Part shown: one piece after another, positions 1-11,339 of the stretch
How the letters are laid out: the number at the start of each line of letters is the position of its first letter
Numbering within the stretch: the stretch's first letter is position 1
NCBI RefSeq assembly: GCF_027580225.2
Contig: NC_073356.2
Location: 5,696,001 to 5,760,000, forward strand
DNA length: 64,000 nt
Source: Misgurnus anguillicaudatus
Lineage: Eukaryota > Chordata > Actinopteri > Cypriniformes > Cobitidae
Direction of reading: 5' to 3'
Notes under the pieces: model-generated
What the model was told of the DNA's origin: nothing
Database searches by the model: none
Seen by the model: the letters and a program-made list of their open reading frames with translations, nothing else
Translations under genes and position numbers: made by a program

Positions 1-620
1 ACCACTTTGGAGTGGGAGGGATTATAGGCGTGTTATTATATTTGTGCTGCCTACTGCTGTGACATCATACAAGTGAGAGCGTCGTTGCACATTCCCATAC
101 ATTCATTTATTTCTCAGTCTGCCACAAAATAAAATGACCATGTTTGCACATCCCGTTTATCACTACCTCTGTCTTGTTCAGTTTCTGTATCAGTCGACAC
201 GCTCTGCTAAGAGTATATAAAGCAGCTATAGCTCTCTGAATGAGGGGTCTTTGGGGAGTCATCCCTTTGATCCAACTTCCAATTTATGAACCGACCAACT
301 TACATTAAAAAATTTAAAAAGGCCCTGAAGGTTTGCCACTGCCACGACCCATTCTAAGATTTCTACCAGAGCAAGTCAGGTTTTGATAATCCACGATGCC
401 ATATATTTGAATAAGATGTCCAGGACCTCTGGTAAAAAGTAGTTTCATAATAGTAAAGTTCCAGCTGTATATATAATTGTAGACATGGAGAACTTTTTAA
501 TCCCTGTGTGCACCAGAGCCATCTTGTGTTCCTGCTGTCAAAAACGTCTTTAGCCTTCCCCTTTTTTGCGTTGATTGTGGAAATTGATTTATTTTTAAAG
601 ATTATTCTCTTTACTTGAAG
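1..620. other. Intron of the CD6-like gene, nothing recognised
   Basis: No coherent coding frame with splice signals and no repeat that I recognise. Probably intronic sequence upstream of the exon at 621. Confidence 0.4.
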
Positions 621-743
621 TTCCTATAATCCCTCAGCAGCATATTTGGCCTCAGAGTAGCATTGAAAGTGGATCATATGATACAGACTATGAACAACAT
701 GACTTCAGTCCAGAAACAGCGTTTCCGTTATCCACTTTTCGAA
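621..743 (+). CDS. CD6-like gene, tail exon 1 of those in window
   Basis: Acceptor ttacttgaag before 621; donor gtaagt at 744. 123 bp, phase 1 at both ends. It encodes a Pro/Gln start, then Ser-Gly-Ser-Tyr-Asp-Thr-Asp-Tyr-Glu. A later NAGNAG acceptor at about 637-640 would put the exon out of phase with its neighbours, so 621 is preferred. Confidence 0.55.
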
Positions 744-3700
744 GTAAGTCATTTTTAAGTTTTATGAATGATACTGATGAAGAATATTATTGTTAAGCCA
801 TACTTAAATGGATTTCTGTGCAGGTCATCTGAGGTAGATATTGACATCCTCAAAGTGAGTCAGATGGAAACTGAAACGCGGCATGTGTAACCATTCTTCC
901 CTCTTCTGTTTAATACAGATTCAATGCGGTATAGTGCAGATGGCAAAACTTCCTCTGTAAATGCCACAAACCTAAACGTTGTGACTGAGGAGGGTAAGAT
1001 CTTAAAATGTATTTAGTGACCAGCATAGAATTATAAAAAAACATAAAATTTGTTTAGTCTATCTTAAGTCCACCACTGCTTACTCACATTCAATGTTGGC
1101 TCGAATCTAGCACATGGTGCACAGCTAATTTGCACCATATAATAATCTTTAAGGATACAATAAACTCGTGATCTACCCATTTTTATATTGTTAAAAACCT
1201 TGTTTCATGAAGAAATATTTCACATTGCAATGGTAAGCCTGGTTGTGACTTTAAACACAGGCACTTTCTACACATTAGACTGATAAAGGGCCCATTATAC
1301 TTCCGCGTAGGACCTATGCCGTAGGATTGAGTGCTGTAGGCTACGTTCCAGTTTCTCCTCAACTTGGCCCATCTTTGTTTTTACCATCGCAAGCGGAAAT
1401 GCGTATGAGGAAATGCAACATAGTTTTTTTTTGACCCGACGAAAAGTGTTCTAGCAGACCAATTACAGCACTTGTGGCCCATGTGTATGGACATATTGTT
1501 ACATTTTTGGAGAGGTGCGCGTCAAGCTACACACAACCTACAAATAGACTACGGCGTAGGTTCCAAGCGGAACATTGAATCACCCTCAAAGGGATAGTTC
1601 TGCCAAAAATGGAAATTACCCCATGACTTAATCACCCTGAAGCCAACGAGTTACATATATCCATCCTTTTTTATACAAACACAAATTAAGATATTTAAAA
1701 AAAAAATTCCTGGCTCTCTAATCTTTACGATAAATGAATATGGGGTCCACTCCGCACCTCCAAGGCGAAATAGTGTGCATCGGTCCTTTACAGAGGTGGT
1801 CCACACGACTTCGAAGGATAAATAAAAGCCTTTTAAGGGTAATTGATTCGATTTTGTAAGAGAATTATACAGTACATATTTAAAGCTTTATAAACAAAGA
1901 TAACTAGCTTCCGATAATGGCGACATCTTACACTCCTGTGCATTTAGGAGAGAGTATTAGCGTAGTGTAAAGTAGTGTACGGACTTTTAATATGTGGAGG
2001 TAAAGACCAGGGAGCAAAACAACGCTCTGCATTCGTCATAGTTCACTACAAACAGTGCGTACACTTTGATTATACTCTCTCTTGAATGTCGAGGAGTCTA
2101 AGATGGTGGCGTTATCGTAAGCTAGTTTTTTTCCTTTGTAAAGTTTTAAATATATATTTTACTAATATAATAAATATAATAAATATTTTTTTCTTACAAA
2201 ATCGCATCGGAGCCATGTGGATTACTTTTGCGAGGGATTGATGCACATTCTTTTGACTTAAAGGAGCAGACCCCATATTCATTTATTATAAAGATGAGAA
2301 AATCCAGGACATTTTCAAAAATATCTAGGTTGCACTTTGTTTTGCAGTATGTGTACTTGCCTTGTGCATATATGGTAAATGGGTTGTGTACGACAGATGT
2401 GTGGTGCTTACTTTTGGGTGTCTACATGGTAATTAATTGGTGTCATTGCTGTACTTACCAGTGGCGCATGCTTGGTAGTTGTTGTGTAGCTCTGGGTAAG
2501 TACTGTACTGGGTATTGACAGATACATGCTTGTAGTGTAGGTATACTGTAACTTACGAGAAACATTACTGTACTTACAAATAAATGTACAATATAAGTAT
2601 TTAGTGTTTGCAGGCAAGTTGGGGTAAATGACAGGTATTTATAGTGTGCATGTATGGTAACTAATATCAAACACTACTGTGCTTACAAATTGTATATACA
2701 CGATACGTGTGTGGTACCTGTAGGCCAGTGCAAGTTAATGAAAGGCACATATGGTGTATGTATACTGTAACTAACGAGAAACAATAGTGTACTTACAAAT
2801 TGTATACAATAAGTGTGTGGTACCTGCAGGCAAGTGTAAGTTATACTTATATCATACGTATATGATAACTAAGAACAAACATTATTGATGTGCCATTTTG
2901 GTACTCAGACTCAGTATCTTTGTCCTTAAACCAAGCATTAAATAACCGTATGCATTAACAACTGGGTACATTCACTAGTACGTCCATGGTAACTGCATGG
3001 AAACAGGACTGTGAAATAAAGTGTTGATTTTTACACAGTTATTACATAGGACCTACCACCTAAGATATAGCATCATATACATGTCACTGTGAGGCAAACC
3101 CAATGGCATCCGGCTGCGGCCCTGCAGACTCACCTCCGGCTGGACACCAGTGGCTGGACACCAGTGAGACAGCCTACGTCATTTCCGTTTCGCCGCTAAT
3201 TTCCGTATTCACCGCTGGATGAACACCAATTTTATTTCATATTTTCACCTCTGGATAGACAGCATATTTATTTTATATTTTCACTTCTGGATAGACAGCA
3301 TATTTATTTCATATTTTCACCTCTGGATAGACAGCATATTTGTTTTATATTTTCACCTCTGGATAGACAGCATATTTATTTTATATTTTCACCTATGGAT
3401 AGACAGCATGTTTATTTTCAGTTTTCATCAGTGAATAGACATTCTTTGCAGGCTTAATTGCACACGTTTTTTCCGTAGTCATTTTACTTTAATGACTTAA
3501 AATATATAATATAAAATCTGTGCGCAAATTGAAATATGATCTTTATCATATATCTTTACATAAAACAATTCTCAATAATATGCTTAATATTATAACATCA
3601 ATAATTTATGCAAACTGCATTCACAAGAACCACCTTGAAAATATATATTGTTCACATCATTTCACTATTTTTTTGTGACTTAAATTCAGCCTTAATCAAT

Positions 3701-6700
3701 GGACTATAAAGTTTTGTCATTACAACAGACTTGAACATGTTAATTGACCACAGGTTTTTTTGTAAATGTAACCACTTCTGTTTTTAAAATATACGTAGAT
3801 TCACATGATCAGACAATTTACCAAACAATCCAGATCAAATTAACACTTCGTGGTTTTGCAATATTTATTGGAAATTACACACATCTTAGTAAAATTAGAC
3901 AAATCTGACCATCAGAATGAAGATGCAACAGTCAGGCCCGTAAGGTTGTGGGGGAAGTCCCGATTTCAAGAGAAAATAAAACATGAACAGTTCCAAATAA
4001 ACTATTGCACAATGTGCACACCACTCATTCCTGCCCCCTAAAACTGTCTAGCTAGTTTGTGCATTTGAATTCTGACATGACCGATAAATCATCGACAGTT
4101 TATTATTTTTTCTTACGGCGCATTCACATGGGGCGTCAGCGTTAACGCTTAACGGAAGGATTGTCTGAAGCGTGGCCAACAGCCAATCACAGTGGCCGCT
4201 ACACATGCTCCATTCTACCATAAACGTAATTGGCTGGCTCTGTCTAGGTAATTTGCATAAGGCGATCTGATTGGCTGACGCACGCGTTGCCGCGTGAAAA
4301 GTTGAGAAATGTTCAACTTCTGCCGCGAGCAACGGCACTGACGCGGCGCCGACGGATCCACAATTCATACTCCCCCCGGCTACACGCGGATGGCCGCGTT
4401 CGACACTATACGCAATACAAATGATTTCTTATTCAAATTATTAGTCTAACAGGCCGTCAGGGCAGCTCTGATTTGGCGACATTTACAGTATATTAAAACA
4501 TTAGGATAGGTGAAGAAAAGTAACTGAGCCACCATTGCAAACACAGTTTAGTACAAACAACAAGACAACAAAGAACAGAAATCAAACATTATGGTAACAA
4601 ACATGCTCCACAGCTTTCTGTTCTTGGAAGAAGTAAAAGTTAAAGAAGAAAAACAATAGTGTGTGTGCAAATGCTGTCTATTTCCTTTGTATAATTGTTT
4701 GTAGTGGAGTGTCCTGTCTAAATATTTTCACGCACATGCGCGGTTGTACGCGCACTGTCCGCGCGGTCTCAAATTTTGGGCTGCACGCGGACGGTCCGCT
4801 ACTGGGTACATTCACTAGAAACTCTATGGTAACTGCATGGAAACAGGACTGTAAAATAAAGTGTTGCTCTTTACACAGTTATTACATAGGACCTACCATC
4901 TAAGATATAGCATCATATACATGTCACTATCCGGCAAACCCAACCATTGACTATCACACGCATTAACTACTGGGTACATTCACTAGTACACACTTATTGT
5001 GTATATACAATTTGTAAGTACAGAAGTGTTTGATATTAGTTATCATATATGTACACTATAAATACCTGTCATTAACCCTAACTTGCCTGTAAATACTAAA
5101 TACTTATATTGTACATTTATTTGTAAGTACAGAAATGTTTCTTGTTAGTTACAGTATACCTACACAATAAGTATGTATCTGTTATTACCCAGTACTTATC
5201 TAGAGTTACATAATAACTACCGAGTATGTACCACTGGTAAGAACAGTAATGATACCAATTAATTACCATGTAGATACCTAAAAGTAAGTACCACACATTT
5301 GTCGGTAAGTACAACTTATTTACCATATATGTACAAGGTAAGTACACATACTGTAAAATAAAGTGCTACCATGAAAAAGGATTTTTGGTCAAACTATCTT
5401 TTTAAGTAATTACTGATAAAGATTTAGATACAGATTTTTTTTACAACAGAACATACAAAACAACAGCATTTTATATTGGGGACATAAGATATATCTATTA
5501 AAAAAATAATAGTATTTATATTGTTTTTAATTGATGTAGAGAAAATCAAGTTTATGTAAACATTTACATTCAAAATGGAAAGGTTAAAGTAATGTTTAAT
5601 GTTATTAAAGTAATTTTGTCAGAAGACAAAATTTCTCTGAAAGAAATGTGTGTTCAAATGTTAAAGAAATGCAAAGAATAATAGAAGCCTAAATATCAAA
5701 TGGTTTTAAATACATTACCAAACAAACAATTCAATTATCAGAAGGTTAGAAATAATGATTAAACTAAAGGATTTTAAGAGAAAAAATGAAATAAGTTAAT
5801 AAAGTATATTATGCCACGTGTTTCATTTAAAACTACTCTGACACATTCAATAATTTAATACAAATAAAGTCTTTGTTTAAGCTCTATAGTAAGTATTATA
5901 AATCGTCTCACATTATAATCTTCACACAGTGGACTCATTTGAGTCATCATCCACTTCATCAGAAGAATGTTATGAGACAGGAATAAATGAAAAGGACATG
6001 GGCTCTCTGGAGTCTACTGAATGTTATGAGAATACAGGACTAAAAACTGCAGGTATGAAACATCACAAAGCTATGAATGAATTAAGGTAGGGGCACACAA
6101 AGTTGCATGCTCACTCATTGTGTTGCCATGGGGTTTCTATGCAGAGATTTTAATTCTGTCTTTAGATGCTTTCAATTAATTTGAAATCAATTTGTTTGGC
6201 GCTTTTCACAATTTTGCATTGGGGCGAAGTAGCTGCTTTGAAGCAATGAAACATTGTTATTCACTCATAATCTGTATTTTCCGTACAAAAAGGTCTGTAC
6301 ACTTTACAAGAAGGTTGCTAAAGCTGCAAACCGTAACATTTTTGGTTAAAGGCAGGGTAACACATTTTGAAAATTGCTAACGGTAGCCACCTAGCAATGA
6401 AATCCCGATCCCACCCTCAAGTCAAATCGCCATCCAAAGTCACACCTCTTTCAAAACACATGAACACGCACAGATCAGACAGTCACATCTCATGTCTCAT
6501 TCAGCAGTGAGAAAACTTTGCAGTAGGCTACAAAGTGAATAACACTTCCAAAATAACCAACATAAACAACTGGTTTACATCAGAATTAGTTTAAGCACAC
6601 GTTCGGTTGTGTAGACGTAGTGACTATATTGTTGCGCTAATCCGTAAACGAACACAAATTTCATAAGCAACACAATGTTTCATCAAAGTCGAATATCTGA

Positions 6701-8693
6701 ATCCATCTCAATACAAACATATCGGGTACCTACCTTACCAAAATAAACAGTGCAACGACCCTTTCAGACCCTTTGCCTCCTGCAGCTGTTTGCATCTCGT
6801 GGTAAAGCAGTAAAGTTACCGATGTTAATTTGGGTTTTTGCTCTTTGCTGATCCAGGCAGTTTTTGCTGTTGTTGTTATAAAAGATCCCTAGTTTTGTGG
6901 CTCCTGTACAGGTTGTCAATTCAGCAGAAAAGTTTGCTGTTCTCGCTGTTTACAGACAGGAGGTGAGCGCACGTGAACGCGCCTGACGTATGGTGTCTGC
7001 GTGGACTCGCTGCGCGGTGGGCATTCAAATTACACTTACGTATGAGGGACAAAAAAGAAAACGTCCGTTCGGACCGAGATCTATGATTGGTTGAACATTT
7101 TTTGGTCCTAAGCCTTTCACAGATGACATAAATTTCTACAAATACATTTAGGGGCGTTTTCACATTAGCACTTTTGGTGCGCACCCGGGTTCGATTGACA
7201 TCAGAGTTCGGTACATTTGGATGATGTGAACGCTGTCTTCCGAACTCGGGTGCGCATCCGGGAAACATACTCGAGTCCGCTTAAAAAGGGTGGTCTGGGG
7301 TCCGGTTCATGTGAACTCCAGATCGGTTCGCTGCTGATGTGACCGCAATCGTACCAAATCGCGGAAGTGAACCGCTGTTAATTATGTATTATATGGAATG
7401 TCCCCACTAAAATAACAGAGTGTGTGTTTGTGTGCGTGCACTTACCTTGACAACAAAATGCATAGAATGCTTGCTTGACTTTTGTTCTTGTTCTTGACCT
7501 TTGGTTTTGTTTTCAAAGAAATAATACAGAAATGCACTTGCGTCTGTCTGCCGCAAACATACTAAAGTCGTTTTGATGACAACGGGCTGTCCGCCGACGT
7601 CAATTTTTGCGGAGGCATTCAGAAATCATCTCTCTGCTTGCAGTTAGTCAATCACGCTTGTCGTCTTCTCGTTTACAGCGGTTGCCAAGCAACATGAGAA
7701 CGCGCCGACTGCAGCTTGATGATGCAAGCGTACCGCGGTTCGGATGCAAAAATAATATATGAACACAGTCCATGGGGAGCATGGTGAGGTGGGAGCAATC
7801 GAACTCGGGTTCGGACCAGGCAATCGCACCAAATGTGAAACCGCCCTTAAACAACTTAACACAGTGATTGCTATCAGGATGTGAGGAGACTGTTTCAGGA
7901 TCAAATCTGTTACCCTACCTTTAATAAAACAGACATTCGTTATTTAGCAAGTATACAAACCGTCAGTCCTCATAAAACCAAGCTTATAATAATGATTTAT
8001 AATTTGTGCTGTCATGGTGGATTTTGCAAGAAAATGTAAGCTGATTTACTACATACATAAAGATAAGTAATGTGACCTGAATTTTATGTTTTAAACAGAC
8101 AAGGCGATAGCGGGGCAAAAGTTACACATTGCTGCTTTAACATTAGTTAGCTAACATAAAATAACAATGAACAATACATTAACAATATAGCATTTATTAA
8201 TCGTTATTTTCAACCCAGCATTGGGTCACAAAGGGAATAGCCCAGCAGCTGGGTTGAAAAACCCAGAATGTGTTTATATTTGACCCAACATTGGGTTAAA
8301 ACAACCCAGCATTATGGGTTGAAATAACCCAGCATTACAACCCAGCAGGCTAGGCTCGTTCCTTTTTGACCCAATGAGTCTGAAAATTCCTGTTTTCCGT
8401 TACCATGGTGTTTACAAGCAAGAAATATTTACATTAAAAATTTATATTTCATTTGAGACTTAAAAATATCATAATGCAAATCTTTAACTGTAAGCCCTAG
8501 CCAAAATATTACATGCTAGTGATGAATAATATAATACATACAGAAATGCTTTCTCTTCTCATTGTCAGAACTGGATAATGGAGGCAGCACTAGAGAGGAT
8601 TCCCCGCTTTACTCCCCCGTCTGCTATGACAATGAGGTTGTCTCTGAAAGTGACTATGATGACATTGGCAACTATCTACAGCAACCTTACTAA
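621..8693 (+). CDS. 3' end of a CD6-like SRCR receptor gene (cytoplasmic tail), partial
   Basis: Four exons join in one frame (621-743, 919-993, 5930-6052, 8569-8693), every junction in phase 1, and end at TAA 8691-8693. The joined tail has about 148 residues, is acidic and Ser/Tyr-rich, and has no membrane segment, so it should lie in the cytosol. A Ser-Ser-Ser-Thr-Ser-Ser-Glu block followed by Cys-Tyr (exon 3) and the terminal Ser-Asp-Tyr-Asp-Asp-Ile match the style of the tail of human CD6, a T-cell scavenger-receptor family protein whose tyrosines recruit SH2 adaptors. Several tyrosines sit in acidic contexts suited to phosphorylation. The SRCR ectodomains and membrane segment must lie before base 1. 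The family call rests on short tail motifs, so CD5-, WC1- or other SRCR-type receptors are alternatives. The next gene, top2b, starts about 21 kb downstream on the same strand. Confidence 0.55.
919..993 (+). CDS. CD6-like gene, tail exon 2
   Basis: Acceptor taatacag before 919; donor gtaag at 994. 75 bp, phase 1 at both ends. It encodes a polar Ser/Asn/Thr-rich stretch with one tyrosine and ends Thr-Glu-Glu. Confidence 0.55.
1285..1590. mobile_element. Degenerate TIR element, Harbinger-like in style
   Basis: The left end (AGGGCCCATTATACTTCCGC) and the reverse complement of the right end (GAGGGTGATTCAATGTTCCGC) are weakly alike. The interior repeats CGTAGG/CCTACG motifs, as in the element at 39118-39595. 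It is old and non-coding; boundaries are approximate. Confidence 0.3.
1588..2320. repeat. Foldback repeat with an AAAGGGATAGTTC start
   Basis: It begins with AAAGGGATAGTTC, a start common in cyprinid interspersed repeats. Its arms near 1709-1760 and 2255-2301 are complementary: AATGAATATGGGGTC on one side answers GACCCCATATTCATT on the other. Non-coding. Confidence 0.45.
3208..3440 (+). repeat. 36-bp minisatellite, about 6 units
   Basis: Repeats of a 36-bp unit (ATTTTCACCTCTGGATAGAC plus AGCATATTTATTTTAT) with few differences. Because 36 is divisible by three, the frame stays open and reads a repeated 12-residue pattern (YFHLWIDSIF...). There is no splice or start context, so the open frame is probably a by-product. 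Confidence 0.85.
4110..4380. repeat. GC-rich repeat island
   Basis: A GC-rich block in AT-rich surroundings, with GCGTCAGCGTTAACGC near the left and CACTGACGCGGCGCCG near the right. It looks like a short non-autonomous DNA element with decayed ends. No coding. Confidence 0.3.
5361..5929. other. AT-rich intron sequence, nothing recognised
   Basis: No repeat, ORF or conserved element recognised; it runs into the acceptor of the exon at 5930. Confidence 0.4.
5930..6052 (+). CDS. CD6-like gene, tail exon 3
   Basis: Acceptor ttcacacag before 5930; donor gtatg at 6053. 123 bp, phase 1 at both ends. It holds two related blocks, Glu-Glu-Cys-Tyr-Glu and Thr-Glu-Cys-Tyr-Glu, the first preceded by the Ser/Thr run that recalls CD6. 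The preceding intron is 4.9 kb and repeat-filled. Confidence 0.6.
6350..7920. mobile_element. TTAA-flanked DNA transposon, non-autonomous
   Basis: TTAA at 6346-6349 and 7921-7924 flank inverted ends AGGCAGGGTAACA and TGTTACCCTACCT (one mismatch). TTAA duplications are typical of piggyBac and Kolobok elements. No transposase is visible. A younger element (7151-7846) sits inside, so the original was about 870 bp. Confidence 0.65.
7151..7846. mobile_element. Harbinger-like MITE nested in the TTAA element
   Basis: TTA at 7148-7150 and 7847-7849 flank inverted ends GGGGCGTTTTCACATT and AATGTGAAACCGCCC. A 3-bp TWA duplication is the PIF/Harbinger habit. The interior is GC-rich with repeated GAACTCGGGT/CACCCGGGTTC-type motifs; non-coding. 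Confidence 0.6.
8213..8380. repeat. AACCCAGCATTGGGTT short repeat cluster
   Basis: At least six copies of AACCCAGCA, TTGGGTT or their complements in both orientations, giving strong local self-complementarity. It lies within the last intron of the CD6-like gene. Confidence 0.6.
8569..8693 (+). CDS. CD6-like gene, terminal coding exon
   Basis: Acceptor cattgtcag before 8569; stop TAA 8691-8693. It encodes the last 40 residues, with four Tyr-containing acidic sites (Leu-Tyr-Ser-Pro, Cys-Tyr-Asp-Asn, Asp-Tyr-Asp-Asp-Ile, Asn-Tyr-Leu). The 3' UTR follows; an AATAAA lies at 9189-9194. Confidence 0.6.
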
Positions 8694-9215
8694 TGACAGT
8701 AGCTGGAGCACCGTATAAACTATGATGCCACGATAGCAACATAACAGTCTGAAATGTGTCCGAAATGACCATACAGCACCTGAGAATCAATTTCATATTC
8801 TTTCGACATTTCAATGTCATTTCTTTGTTCATGCAATCACACATGCATATAGTTCAAGCTTTATCATAATTGTTTCAATAAGTTTTATAAGTTCACATAC
8901 ATAATGAACACATGTAAAGAAGGACAAATACATATAATTACACAAGTGCTTTACTTCATAATGTTGTAGTCTAACCAAAACACTGATGGATATGAACGTT
9001 GAGTATGTGTTTATGTTTAAACTGTTAATATGAATGTTCAAAGTAAAAACTGATATTTTATTAAATACATTTGTGTTTTTTTATTGTAACTGGTGCAAGG
9101 AGCTGTTTATTGTACAGCTACAGTATTGCAAGTGAAAATGTATCTTTTTACATTTTGGAATTTAGAATTTTATACCAAAGCGACATATAATAAATTCAGG
9201 CTGTATATTTTATTA
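8694..9215 (+). other. Probable 3' UTR of the CD6-like gene
   Basis: AT-rich sequence with no open frame after the stop codon and no obvious repeat. AATAAA at 9189-9194 is the best polyadenylation signal, predicting cleavage near 9205-9215. The end is inferred. Confidence 0.45.
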
Positions 9216-9344
9216 CATTATTATTTTAGTAGAGAATGCGCCTTCCCTATAATTAAACTTATGGCCTAGGTGCTATAATACAATGTTCTACCAGTTTTAT
9301 ACAGTATGTTGTTTTTTGTTCATTACTATTTAGAAAGCCAGGTA

Positions 9345-9505
9345 TCATAGTAAAACATGTTAACATCATGTTAAAACATGCTAGCATCATTATAAAACAT
9401 GTTAATACATTATGTCTCATGCTAAAACATGGTAGCTTCATACTAACATAATGCTAAAATATGTTAACATCACACTAAAACTTGTTAAATTCATGTTAAA
9501 TAATG
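9345..9505. repeat. Degenerate minisatellite (AACATG/GTTAACATCA type)
   Basis: Repeated AAAACATG, GTTAACATCA and GCTAGCATCA blocks at roughly 20-30 bp spacing, diverged. Downstream of the CD6-like gene. Confidence 0.6.
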
Positions 9506-9540
9506 TTGAAGGTAGCTTTTTGACATTTAAACTTATTTAA

Positions 9541-9772
9541 GGGGTGGTTTTCTGGACAGGGTTTAGATTAATCCAAGAGTAGACCTTAGTTATATTATGA
9601 GATTTAAGTAGTTTTTACAAACATATCTTACAAAAAAAAACACTACTGGTGTGCATCTTGAGACAAAGCAATGGCATTGATATATTTTAAGAAATGTCAG
9701 TGCAAGAATATTTCAGTTAGGACAGCTCAAACAAGCATTTTAGTCTTGGACTAGACTTAAATGTTTAAACCA
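9541..9772 (+). mobile_element. MITE copy with GGGGTGGTTT start, 3'-truncated
   Basis: Shares its start and internal order (ACCTTAGTT, TGTGTGCAT-like, ATATTTTAAGA, ATGTCAGTGCAA) with the fuller copy at 56077-56275. The matching terminal repeat is missing at the right end. Confidence 0.55.
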
Positions 9773-9776
9773 GTTA

Positions 9777-10025
9777 CACTGTAAAACATACTTTGCTGCC
9801 TTAAACATTTTTGTTGAATCAACTCGGATTTACAAGTCATTTCAACTTACTATTATTTATCTTGATTCGAGATGAGTTGTTATAACTACAGGTGAGTAAA
9901 TTTAGTTGACTTTTCTCAACTATATTTTATAAGTTGTGACAACTGATCTCTGTTGACATGACTTGTAAATTTGACATGACTTAATTTAAAAAAAATTGTA
10001 AGGCAGCAAAGTATTTTTTACAGTG
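9777..10025. mobile_element. 249-bp MITE with 27/28 matching TIRs and TA duplication
   Basis: Starts CACTGTAAAACATACTTTGC; the reverse complement of the end differs by one base over 28. TA at 9775-9776 and 10026-10027 suggests a Tc1/mariner-mobilised element. The interior carries TTGACTT/AAGTCA-like pairs. Non-coding. Confidence 0.7.
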
Positions 10026-10027
10026 TA

Positions 10028-10228
10028 GGGTTGCCAACTGTCCCGTATTAGTCAGGATGTCCATTATTTTGAGCCTAATTTATTTTTCCCGTACGGGACC
10101 TTCCGTTTTCCGTTTTTTGACTGCTGTTTTTTGGACAAACTGTTCTATAGTCTATGTTTCGTCCCTACGTTGTCTCAGATGACAACTACTATTTCCGGGT
10201 CCAAAGTTGGGTCCTCTAGCTGGTTTAT
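10028..10228. repeat. Repeat fragment (GGGTTGCCAACTGTCCCGTA)
   Basis: A fragment starting GGGTTGCCAACTGTCCCGTA with a further CCCGTACGGGA palindrome. The start resembles interspersed repeats common in cyprinids, but no matching terminal repeat or duplication is found here. Confidence 0.35.
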
Positions 10229-10230
10229 TT

Positions 10231-10765
10231 AATAATAATAATTTGTTACATTTATATAGCGCTTTTCTGCAGACCTTTACATGTGAATGGGGGAATCTCC
10301 TCAACCACCACCAATGTGCAACATCCACCTAGATGATGCAACAGCAGCCATATTGCACCAGAATACCCACCACAAACCAGCTTGTTACTGGAGAGGAGAC
10401 CAAGTGATATAGCCAATTAGTATATATGTGGTTGATTAGTAGGCCAATGGGCAAGTTTGGCCAGGATGCCGAGGCACACCTCTACTTTTTTCAAATGACA
10501 TCCTGGGATTTTTAACAACCACAGAGAGTCAGGATCCGAAAGACAGTGCTTTTTGACAGTATAGTGTCCCCATAACTATACTGGGGTGTTAGGACCCACA
10601 CAGACCACAGGGTGAGCACCCCCTGCTGGTCTCACTAACACCTCTACCAGCAGCAACCTGGTTTTCCCAGGAGGTCTCCCATCCAAGTACTGACCAGACT
10701 CAACCCTACTTAGCTTCAGTGGGCAAGTTGTCTTGGGCTACATGGTGATATGGCTGCTGGCAATG
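10231..10765 (-). mobile_element. SINE3-type element: 5S rRNA-derived head, CR1/L2-like tail
   Basis: On the minus strand the head (about 10765 to 10650) matches 5S rRNA. The block around GGTCTCCCATCCAAGTACTG at 10671-10690 is the complement of the conserved 5S internal promoter region, followed by the CTTAGCTTC motif. The other end (10231-10290) carries the GCGCTATATAAATGTAACAA hairpin tail and an ATT run. SINE3 elements of fish have this structure: a 5S head transcribed by Pol III and a tail shared with a CR1-like LINE. It is diverged and presumably dead. Confidence 0.75.
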
Positions 10766-11320
10766 CCACAGTGCTGTGTACTATGTTGTTTGAATAGATC
10801 AGAGTTAAAAAAAAACAAAAAAACAAGTGACATTCATCTGTCATTTTACCGCTTTCCCTGTGACGAGAAGGAGAAAAGGAAATGGCTGCAGTTTATAAGG
10901 TAAGTTATAAATCTTACACGAATGAAAAAACTTTTGGCGCCAATAGGTGCTAATGTTAGCATTATGGACAAACCTAAAGATGTGTCTATTGCTGTCTTCA
11001 TGTGTTATCGTAAATACGAGTAAATACGTATTTACTTTGAGCATTGTTGGAGAGAGCCCGAGATATAAGATCAGAATCATGTTAATGGCCAGGTTTGTTT
11101 ACATATTTGACTGGTCTTACATTGCTCTCAGTGTACGTACACAGAGCAAGCAAAAACTAACAGAATAACAAGCTAAATAAACACAGACACAAATTTCAGT
11201 GTACAGTACCAGAAACAAAACTTTATAAACTTTAGACAGTAATGATTACCAATGACTGCTTTACTGTTATTGTAGTGTGTTCACATGACATAATAAGTAA
11301 TGATATTTAATTAATTAATT
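10766..11320. other. Intergenic, nothing recognised
   Basis: No coding or repeat structure that I can support; short AT-rich low-complexity runs near 10807 and 11310. Confidence 0.35.
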
Positions 11321-11339
11321 AAATGTTTAAATTAACTAT

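Larger units (their letters stand above)
2340..5360. repeat. Long inverted repeat rich in GTAAGTAC, with internal direct repeats
   Basis: The arm at about 2340-2900 is complementary to the arm at about 4970-5355 (for example the block around GGTAATTAATTGGT at 2429-2443 against ACCAATTAATTACC at 5254-5267). GTACTTAC/GTAAGTAC recurs throughout both arms. Inside, about 2955-3110 and 4800-4945 are direct copies sharing CTGGGTACATTCACTAG and GGTAACTGCATGGAAACAG. No protein is seen. It is best explained as a large foldback element, or two copies in opposite orientation. Confidence 0.55.

Noticed and set aside
3219..3434. 71-residue ORF with repeated aromatic 12-mers
   Set aside because: It is the reading of a 36-bp minisatellite, with no splice or start context and no family.
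10650..10765. Functional 5S rRNA gene
   Set aside because: Diverged, missing the 5S 3' part and fused to a LINE-type tail, so a SINE.
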